A DNA stretch of 64,000 nt from Pseudomonas sp. MWU15-20650. GTDB lineage: Bacteria > Pseudomonadota > Gammaproteobacteria > Pseudomonadales > Pseudomonadaceae. Where the stretch lies: positions 62,001-126,000 of the forward strand of contig NZ_JALJFG010000004.1 in NCBI RefSeq assembly GCF_023242475.1, written 5' to 3'. Every line of letters starts with the position of its first letter. Position 1 is the first letter of the stretch. Shown here piece by piece: positions 58,066 to 64,000 of this stretch. The position numbers and the translations under genes are program-made. Under the pieces are notes generated by a model that was not told where the DNA came from, ran no database searches, and saw only the letters and a list, made by a program, of their open reading frames with translations.

Positions 58066-58386
58066 TCAGCCGCAGTTGACTCGCGTGATCACCAGGTTGT
58101 CGTCGGCATTCAGGTTCAGGCGGTCGGAGCGGTATTCCAGGGTGATCATATCGTTGGGCTTGAGAATCCGTGCGTTTTGCGCACCGGCGCGGGCACGGGC
58201 CTGCTCAAGCAATTGGGGCGAAGCTTTCTGGCCAATCGCGAATTCGGCGGCCTTCGCCTCACAGCGGCTATGGCCGGCATCGGCCACGGCGGCATCTTTG
58301 GCTGGCTCAGAGGTACCCGGGGTGCTGCAACCCGCCAACGCGAGTGCTGCCAACAAAGTACCGAATGATGCGAGCTTCCAAGGCAT
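58066..58386 (-). CDS. I78-family peptidase inhibitor-like lipoprotein
   Basis: 106 aa. A lipoprotein signal (LLAALALAGCSTPG) precedes the I78 inhibitor pattern: RCEAKAAEFAIGQKASPQLLEQARARAGAQNARIL, then ITLEYRSDRLNLNADDNLVITRVNCG. In this family the disulfide between the two conserved Cys and the RLN loop inhibit serine proteases. It is convergent with the cold-shock gene. Confidence 0.83.
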   Translation of the reverse strand: MPWKLASFGTLLAALALAGCSTPGTSEPAKDAAVADAGHSRCEAKAAEFAIGQKASPQLLEQARARAGAQNARILKPNDMITLEYRSDRLNLNADDNLVITRVNCG

Positions 58387-58530
58387 GAAGCCTCCTATGA
58401 TAAAAAATGGACAGAGATCGTGCGACAGCAGTCGGGGCGATTGGTTTCAAGACGTTAACCGCCTGTGGGCAAGTCTGCCTGACTCAAGGCAGGCAATCGC
58501 CCGGCCAATCGTCACCAAATATGAACGCAC

Positions 58531-58854
58531 TCAGTAGACATCGATGTAGTCAAACGACGGCGTTGGCCAGTTCTGCTTCAGCGCGTTGAAAATCTGCATC
58601 ACCCAGACCTCATCGCTGGCCGCCACCCTGCCGACGTAACCGGAGCCCTTGGCCCAGGTCTCAAGGCGAAACAGCAGGCCGCCGATATCAGTCCCCCCTA
58701 CGACCCCCGAAGAGATATAGGCAATGCCGGCCTTGCTTACCCGCAGTTGGGTATGCTGATCGTCGCTGGCGCCGGCAATCAATTGGCGCACGGCCTCCAG
58801 CGTAAGGTTCTCAGGGTTGTTCAGATCGATCTGCACGCGGTGTTTCCCGGCCAT
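58531..58854 (-). CDS. hypothetical protein
   Basis: 107 aa, no signal peptide. It begins MAGKHRVQIDLNNPENLTLEAVRQLIAGASDDQHTQLRVSKAGIAYIS and ends FNALKQNWPTPSFDYIDVY. Good codon use and a normal start suggest a real gene. I do not recognise the family; it looks like a small cytoplasmic alpha/beta protein. Confidence 0.65.
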   Translation of the reverse strand: MAGKHRVQIDLNNPENLTLEAVRQLIAGASDDQHTQLRVSKAGIAYISSGVVGGTDIGGLLFRLETWAKGSGYVGRVAASDEVWVMQIFNALKQNWPTPSFDYIDVY

Positions 58855-58994
58855 TAAACGGACCGTCAGTGTCGCACAGCCCTTGCCTTGTGCCTAAGTA
58901 GCAGTGCCAATCCCACGACAAAATGGTTAACTGCCCGTGCAAGTACTGCGTCCTGACGCATGCCCCCCCCGTATTTCCTGCTCGCGAGACACCC

Positions 58995-59207
58995 ATGACC
59001 ACCGTAACGCTCCACGCCGACATCAAAGCCAAATGGCCCCAAGGGCAAAGCTCCTACAGCCCCGGAAGCCCGGAGGAGTTGGCCATTATTGGTATCGATT
59101 TGCTGGTCAAGGAACTCGGCACCCAGGCCGCGCAAGCGTTCATCGGCCAGATATTCGAGAAATACCCGGCCGATCACATGGGGGCGCACAGCCCCGAGCG
59201 CGAATAA
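58995..59207 (+). CDS. hypothetical small protein
   Basis: 70 aa: MTTVTLHADIKAKWPQGQSS, ELAIIGIDLLVKELGTQAAQAFIGQIFEKYPADHMGAHSPERE. It is mostly helical, with no signal or membrane segment. ATG 58995 is preferred to an in-frame ATG at 58923. It is divergent from the hypothetical gene at 58531. Function unknown. Confidence 0.6.
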   Translation: MTTVTLHADIKAKWPQGQSSYSPGSPEELAIIGIDLLVKELGTQAAQAFIGQIFEKYPADHMGAHSPERE

Positions 59208-59240
59208 GAACCGGCCGGCGAACGCCAACCGGCAAACAGC

Positions 59241-60269
59241 TTACTTCAGGCGCGCCAGGCGCTCGGTCAGCAGATCGAAGAAGCCCTGGGCGTCGCCGTT
59301 CTCAACCCAGAACACATTCTTTTCCTGCTTCAAGCCATCGTACCAATCGACGATGGTCTGACCGAAAGTCGGACCTTCACGGCTGTCGATGACCATATTG
59401 GCCTGACGACCGCTGAACAGCGAGGGCTTGAGCAGATAGGCAATGACGGTAGCGTCGTGGACCGGGCCACCCGGGATGCCGTAGTGCTCCATATCGCCCT
59501 TGACGTACTCATTCAGAATACTGCTGACAACCTTGCTCGCGTTGTTGTTCAGGTCCGCAATCTTTTTAAGGCGGGTCTCACTGGTGAGGACCTTATGGGT
59601 CACATCCAGCGGTAGATAGGTCAATTTCACACCACTTTTGAGCACGATCTCAGCCGCTGCCGGGTCGGCAAACAGGTTGAACTCGGCCACCGGGGTGATA
59701 TTGCCGCCATTGAAGTGCGCGCCGCCCATCACCACCACTTCCTTGATGCCTTGGGTGATTTCGGGAGCTTGGGTCAGCGCCAGCGCCAGGTTGGTCTGCG
59801 GGCCGAGCATAGCGATGGTGATACTGTGAGGTTTGGCTGTGCTTAGGGTCTTGATCAGATAATCAACGGCGTTGCCTTCGGCCAGGCCTTTTTTAGGCTC
59901 GTGCACGGTAACGCCGGAAATCCCTTCCTTACCATGAATATTCTCCGCGTAGATCGGCGTGCGCAGCAGCGGCTTTGGCGCCCCTGCGTACACCGGGATG
60001 TCCTCGCGCCCTGCCCACTCGCGCGCCAGGCGTGCATTGCGAGAAGTCTTGTCCAGGCGCACGTTGCCAGCCACGGTAGTCAACGCACGAATGTTCAACT
60101 CCTCCGGCGAGGCCATGGCAAACAACAACGCCACCACATCATCGGCCCCCGGGTCAGTGTCGATGATCAGATCGATTTTTTCCGCCGCGTGGGCGCTTGC
60201 AGCAGTGAGCGCGGACAAAAGCAGAACACTCCGGAACAGGTTTTTCAGGGTTGGAAGACCACGTTGCAT
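59241..60269 (-). CDS. nucleoside hydrolase, predicted periplasmic
   Basis: 342 aa. A Sec signal peptide (NLFRSVLLLSALTAASAHA) precedes the IUNH fold with the calcium-binding DTDPGADD motif at its start, and MLGPQTNLALALTQAP and HDATVIAYLL later. It should cleave purine or pyrimidine nucleosides to base and ribose outside the cytoplasm, feeding the adjacent ribose importer and kinase. ATG 60269 is chosen for the signal peptide and AGGAG upstream. It lies downstream of rbsD on the same strand. Confidence 0.87.
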   Translation of the reverse strand: MQRGLPTLKNLFRSVLLLSALTAASAHAAEKIDLIIDTDPGADDVVALLFAMASPEELNIRALTTVAGNVRLDKTSRNARLAREWAGREDIPVYAGAPKPLLRTPIYAENIHGKEGISGVTVHEPKKGLAEGNAVDYLIKTLSTAKPHSITIAMLGPQTNLALALTQAPEITQGIKEVVVMGGAHFNGGNITPVAEFNLFADPAAAEIVLKSGVKLTYLPLDVTHKVLTSETRLKKIADLNNNASKVVSSILNEYVKGDMEHYGIPGGPVHDATVIAYLLKPSLFSGRQANMVIDSREGPTFGQTIVDWYDGLKQEKNVFWVENGDAQGFFDLLTERLARLK

Positions 60270-60295
60270 GAAACACTCCTTGTCGTAAGGGGACT

Positions 60296-60700
60296 TTAGA
60301 ACGTTACGCCGGACACCAGCGCGATATTGCAGTAAGGTTGGCATTCGCCGGTACGGACAACGGCGCGCGCGTTGCGGCTCAGTTGCTTGAACGCTTCATG
60401 GCTGAGCAGGCGCCGCTCGCCGAGCGCTGCCTGCGCCACGAGCGCATCGAGCTCGCTCAATGCCGGTGGCTGTTTGAGCAGGATTTCTTCCGCCAGTACG
60501 TGGCTTTCTACCTGCATTTCACTGAGCACTATGCGCAAGGTACTGATGAAATCCGGGATGCCCTGGGTCAACGCCAGGTCAATCAACTCGACACCTGGGG
60601 GCACCGGCAGGCCGGCGTCACCGATGACCAGGATGTCACCATGCCCCAGGGACGCAATCACGCGCGACAGGGCAATATTGAGCAGCGGAGTTTTTTTCAT
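60296..60700 (-). CDS. rbsD: D-ribose pyranase
   Basis: 134 aa, RbsD/FucU family. [44 protein letters not shown] carries the conserved His and Asp of the ribose-binding site, and [14 protein letters not shown] closes the fold. It converts beta-pyranose to furanose ribose for RbsK. It overlaps rbsK by 4 bp. Confidence 0.95.
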   Translation of the reverse strand: MKKTPLLNIALSRVIASLGHGDILVIGDAGLPVPPGVELIDLALTQGIPDFISTLRIVLSEMQVESHVLAEEILLKQPPALSELDALVAQAALGERRLLSHEAFKQLSRNARAVVRTGECQPYCNIALVSGVTF

Positions 60701-61614
60701 GAGGGCACAAAACCTTGTACGTCGTGAAGCGTGGGAATGGAAGGTTGCGCGCCGGCACGGGTTACCGACAGCGCCGCCGCCGCCTGGCCAAAACGGATGG
60801 CCTGGGCTTCGCTTTTGCCAGCGGCCAGCGCAGCGGCAAAGCCGCCCACAAAGGTATCCCCAGCGGCCGTGGTGTCCACAGCCCTGACCTTGGGCGCGGC
60901 CAGATGCTCGAAGCTTTTACCATCGGCAAACAGCGCCCCCTGGGCGCCGAGGGTGATGATGACTTTACCCGCCCCTGCCTTGATCAGCGCCGCTGCGGCG
61001 ACCTTGGCGCTGTCGAGAGAATCGACCGTCACACCGCTCAAGGCACTGGCTTCACTTTCATTAGGAATCAGATAATCGATCGAGGCGTACCACGCCTCAG
61101 GCAGCGGCCCGCTGGCCGGGGCCGGGTTGAGGATGACCGTCTTGCCCAGCGCGCGTGCGCGGTTGAGCGTATGCCCGACGGTGTCTATCGGCACTTCCAG
61201 TTGGCAGATAATCACCTCAGCGGCCTGCAAGACCGCGTCACAGGCCCCCAGAGACGCGGGGGTCAGCTCTGCGTTACTGCCAGCCACGATGACAATTGCG
61301 TTCTGGCTGCTGTCATCCACCACGATCAATGCCACACCACTGGAACCCTCCACGGTGCTGACAGCCTGGCAATCGATACCCTCCACCAACAGCGCATCGC
61401 GCAACTGGGTGCCATAGGCGTCAGTGCCGACACAACCAATCATCGCAACCTCAGCACCCAGCCGCGCCGCCGCCACAGCCTGATTGGCGCCCTTGCCACC
61501 AGGAACGGTGGAAAAGGTTTGGCCGATCAGGGTTTCACCGGCACGCGGCAAGCGACTGGCGCGGGTGACCAGGTCCATGTTCAAGCTGCCTACTACCACT
61601 ACTTTTGCTGGCAT
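60697..61614 (-). CDS. rbsK: ribokinase
   Basis: 305 aa PfkB-family kinase. [21 protein letters not shown] and [15 protein letters not shown] at the N-terminus, [17 protein letters not shown] with the catalytic Asp at about residue 250. It phosphorylates ribose to ribose 5-phosphate. Start is 23 bp after the rbsR stop. Confidence 0.95.
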   Translation of the reverse strand: MPAKVVVVGSLNMDLVTRASRLPRAGETLIGQTFSTVPGGKGANQAVAAARLGAEVAMIGCVGTDAYGTQLRDALLVEGIDCQAVSTVEGSSGVALIVVDDSSQNAIVIVAGSNAELTPASLGACDAVLQAAEVIICQLEVPIDTVGHTLNRARALGKTVILNPAPASGPLPEAWYASIDYLIPNESEASALSGVTVDSLDSAKVAAAALIKAGAGKVIITLGAQGALFADGKSFEHLAAPKVRAVDTTAAGDTFVGGFAAALAAGKSEAQAIRFGQAAAALSVTRAGAQPSIPTLHDVQGFVPS

Positions 61615-61637
61615 ACATCAATACTCATCAATTCGGT

Positions 61638-62660
61638 TCAGCGGTATTGGGCAAACACACCGGCGAATGGCGCCGTCGACTCACGTAAAACAATGCTCGG
61701 GGTCACAATGCGTTGATCAATCGGCAGTTGGGGTGTCGCTATACGTTGCAGTAATAATTCGGCCGCCGTCTCGCCCAGTTGCAAGATCGACTGCCCAACA
61801 GTCGTCAGTGCCGGGTAGACGTAACGCCCCATCTGAATATCATCGAACCCGATCACCGACAGCTCGCCCGGCACGCGGATATTGCGCTCTGCGGCGGCGC
61901 GCAGCACACCAAAACCGATCATATCGTTGCTGGCGAAAATCGCGCTGGGCGGGTTTTCCGATAACAACTGCACCGCAGCGGCATAACCTCCGGTGCTGGT
62001 GAAGTCGCTTTCCAGGATACGGCTGGCCAACACCTCGACGCCCGCCTCGCGCAACGCACGCTGGTAGCCCGCCAGACGCATCTGCGCCACGCGGGTATGC
62101 CCCGGACCGCCGATGCAGGCGATGTCCCGATGCCCCAGCTCGACCAAGTGCCGGGTCGCCAGGTAGGCCCCTTCTTCGTGATCGATACGTACCAGGTCGA
62201 CATCGATGCCATCCAGCGCCCGGTCGACAATCACCATGGGCGTTCGCACCGCACTCAAGCCAGCGGCAAGGCCGCTGTCGTCGCCACCGACCGATGTCAC
62301 GATCAAGCCGTCGACGCGTTTCTCCAGCAACACTCGCAAATAGCTGCGCTGCTTTTCGGCGTTGTCATCGGAGTTACAGAGGATGACGCAGTAGCCGTTG
62401 CGCTCACAATAATCCTCGATGCCGCGGGCCAGTTCGGCAAAATACGGGTTGAGGCTGTTAGGCACCAGCAGGCCGATAGTCGCCGTTGTCTTGGCCTTGA
62501 GCGAGCGCGCTACGGCACTTGGTACATAGTCCAACTGCTTGATCGCAGCCTCGACCTTGATGCGTACCGGCTCACTGACCGGGCGCGTCTTGTTCACCAC
62601 ATGGGACACCGTGGTGTAGGAAATCCCCGCAAGCGCTGCTACATCCTTGATCGTTGCCAT
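61638..62660 (-). CDS. rbsR: LacI-family ribose regulator
   Basis: 340 aa. Helix-turn-helix ATIKDVAALAGISYTTVSHVVNKTRPVSEPVR, hinge VPSAVARSLKAKTTATIGLLVP, and a periplasmic-binding-protein-like ribose domain. It lies inside the rbs operon rather than at its end, as is common in Pseudomonas. It should repress the operon and be released by ribose or ribose phosphate. Confidence 0.93.
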   Translation of the reverse strand: MATIKDVAALAGISYTTVSHVVNKTRPVSEPVRIKVEAAIKQLDYVPSAVARSLKAKTTATIGLLVPNSLNPYFAELARGIEDYCERNGYCVILCNSDDNAEKQRSYLRVLLEKRVDGLIVTSVGGDDSGLAAGLSAVRTPMVIVDRALDGIDVDLVRIDHEEGAYLATRHLVELGHRDIACIGGPGHTRVAQMRLAGYQRALREAGVEVLASRILESDFTSTGGYAAAVQLLSENPPSAIFASNDMIGFGVLRAAAERNIRVPGELSVIGFDDIQMGRYVYPALTTVGQSILQLGETAAELLLQRIATPQLPIDQRIVTPSIVLRESTAPFAGVFAQYR

Positions 62661-62663
62661 GGT

Positions 62664-63641
62664 TCAGCCCCGCCGACTGGCGCGCTGGCTGCGGTAAGTA
62701 TCAAGGACGACGGCGATCACGATCACGGCACCGGTAATGATGCGCTTCGTGGGTTCCGTAGCACCAATCTGCGCCAGGCCCGCTGCCAATACCGAGATAA
62801 TCAACACACCGAAGAACGTACTGATGACCGAGCCGCGCCCGCCCATCAGGCTCGTCCCCCCGATGACCACTGCGGCGATCACTTGCAGTTCCAGGCCCGA
62901 ACCGGCATTCGGGTCCGCCGCTTCCAGGCGCGAGATCTGGAACAGCGCAGCCACGCCGGCCAGCAACCCCATCAGGCTGAACACCAGGATCTTGTAAGGC
63001 TTTGGATTGATACCGGCCAGGCGCACCGCCTCTTCGTTGGTGCCGATACCGATCAGGTAACGACCAAATACGGTACGCGTCAGCACCAATTGCGCCGCAA
63101 TGATCACCAGCAGTGCGATGATGAATGAGGGCGAAATACCGAAGGCCACCGGGTTGGACAGCCAGGCGAACGAGTCACCGATGTAAGCCGTGCGCGAGCC
63201 GGTCATCTGGTACGCCACACCTCGGGCCATCTCCAGCACGCCAAGGGACACGATGAATGACGGAATCCGCCAGGCCACAGTGATCGAGCCCGTGATGGTA
63301 CCCGCCAGCGCGGCGCAGCCCATGCCCAGCACGGCGGCCGGCAACACGCTCCAGCCCCAGCTCAGGATCGCCACGCTGACAGCCGACGCCGCCAAGGCCA
63401 GCACCGAGCCCACTGACAGGTCGATACCGCCGATGATCAGGATGAAGGTCATGCCCACCGCCAGCACCATCAGGTCCGGAATCTGGTTGGCCAAGGTGCT
63501 GAAGGTGTCATAGGACAGAAAGTGGTCGCTGAGCACCGAGAACAGCGCAATCATCGCCAACAAGGCACCCGCCAGCCCCAGGTAAGTGCCCAGGCCGTAG
63601 AAGTTGCCGCCAGCTTTGCTGGGGGAAGTGGTTGTTTTCAT
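62664..63641 (-). CDS. rbsC: ribose ABC transporter permease
   Basis: 325 aa, about eight to ten membrane segments of the BPD_transp_2 family. NQIPDLMVLAVGMTFILIIGGIDLSVGSVLAL and VIGGTSLMGGRGSVISTFFGVLII are family signatures. It overlaps rbsA by 4 bp and lies 3 bp before rbsR. Confidence 0.94.
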   Translation of the reverse strand: MKTTTSPSKAGGNFYGLGTYLGLAGALLAMIALFSVLSDHFLSYDTFSTLANQIPDLMVLAVGMTFILIIGGIDLSVGSVLALAASAVSVAILSWGWSVLPAAVLGMGCAALAGTITGSITVAWRIPSFIVSLGVLEMARGVAYQMTGSRTAYIGDSFAWLSNPVAFGISPSFIIALLVIIAAQLVLTRTVFGRYLIGIGTNEEAVRLAGINPKPYKILVFSLMGLLAGVAALFQISRLEAADPNAGSGLELQVIAAVVIGGTSLMGGRGSVISTFFGVLIISVLAAGLAQIGATEPTKRIITGAVIVIAVVLDTYRSQRASRRG

Positions 63642-64000
63642 GGGGTATTCCTAGGCGCTGCCTCGTTGAGCAGCGCATCACGTTTCTGATAGCCGGCAAA
63701 TGCGGCGGCGAGCAATTCGTCCTGGGTCCAGCTGTCGCGCTCAAAGGTCTCGATCAAGCGCCCGGCAGACAACACACCGATCCGGTCACAGATCAGCATC
63801 AGTTCACGCAGGTCACTGGACACCACTACCAGCGCTTTGCCCTGGCGGGTCAACTCGCCGAGCAAGGCATAAATGTCGAACTTGGCACCGACGTCAATGC
63901 CTCGGGTCGGCTCATCGAACAGCATTACCGAGCAATCGCGCTCCAGCCAGCGGCCAATCACCACTTTCTGCTGATTACCGCCCGACAATTGCGACACCAA
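63638..64000 (-). CDS. rbsA: ribose ABC transporter ATP-binding protein, C-terminal end (partial)
   Basis: The last 120 residues, open at the right edge. They hold the signature SGGNQQK, Walker B VMLFDEPTRGIDVGAK and the switch region VVVSSDLREL of the second nucleotide-binding domain of a sugar ABC ATPase. The Walker A motif and the first domain lie outside the window. Together with rbsC it belongs to a D-ribose importer. Confidence 0.93.
   Translation of the reverse strand: MVSQLSGGNQQKVVIGRWLERDCSVMLFDEPTRGIDVGAKFDIYALLGELTRQGKALVVVSSDLRELMLICDRIGVLSAGRLIETFERDSWTQDELLAAAFAGYQKRDALLNEAAPRNTP

Overview
The window reads as a chromosomal segment of a fluorescent-group Pseudomonas (Pseudomonas fluorescens lineage). 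The basis is a high-GC sequence, REP/REPIN repeats of the Pseudomonas type, a homoprotocatechuate (hpa) operon, a conserved thrS-infC-rpmI-rplT-pheS-pheT-ihfA-merR block ending in tRNA-Pro, a GH68 levansucrase without signal peptide, and an rbs operon followed by a nucleoside hydrolase. The species cannot be fixed from the sequence alone.

Region 1 (1-17.7 kb) is an aromatic catabolic island. It carries meta-cleavage of homoprotocatechuate (hpaE end, hpaD, hpaF, hpaX, hpaH, hpaI, with the MarR repressor hpaR convergent), then a cassette of five genes of unassigned chemistry (PuuB-like FAD oxidoreductase, cupin, MoaF, two SDRs), a FeaR-like AraC activator, a DUF3156-like protein, an amino acid/amine permease, an outer-membrane porin, a two-component 4-hydroxyphenylacetate 3-hydroxylase of the Acinetobacter C1/C2 type and a phenylacetaldehyde-type dehydrogenase. 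Together these can take a 4-hydroxyphenyl-amine through aldehyde, acid and catechol to pyruvate and succinate semialdehyde. Candidate Crc/Hfq motifs precede hpaD, the porin and feaR.

Region 2 (17.7-27 kb) holds a small lipoprotein between two copies of a 129-bp REP repeat, a broken DUF6124/DUF3077-type gene, an FMN-binding protein, two coupled LysR genes, a GST, a FetAB-type exporter, a degenerate receiver protein and a Tat-exported phospholipase C. Region 3 (27-39.5 kb) is a coherent nutrient cluster: RidA, FAD amine oxidase, two complete polar amino acid ABC transporters, a TonB-dependent receptor, a gamma-glutamyltransferase-like enzyme and a GntR/FCD regulator. All genes lie on the minus strand. 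I infer uptake and deamination of an amine or gamma-glutamyl compound.

Region 4 (39.5-49.4 kb) is the plastic part. It has two tandem 220-230 bp palindromic mobile-type repeats with terminal inverted repeats, two parallel modules each with a Rossmann oxidoreductase, an SDR and a divergent HxlR regulator with its own operator dyad, two chimeric gene remnants (butanediol dehydrogenase fused to RND pump; MFS fused to LysR), a levansucrase behind a near-perfect LexA box, and a 2-kb insertion with an acyltransferase at tRNA-Pro(GGG), bounded by a 51-bp duplication of the tRNA 3' end.

Region 5 (49.4-64 kb) is conserved core: merR, ihfA, pheTS, rplT, rpmI, infC (AUU start), thrS, a cold-shock gene, small envelope proteins, a nucleoside hydrolase and rbsD/K/R/C/A (rbsA cut by the window end).
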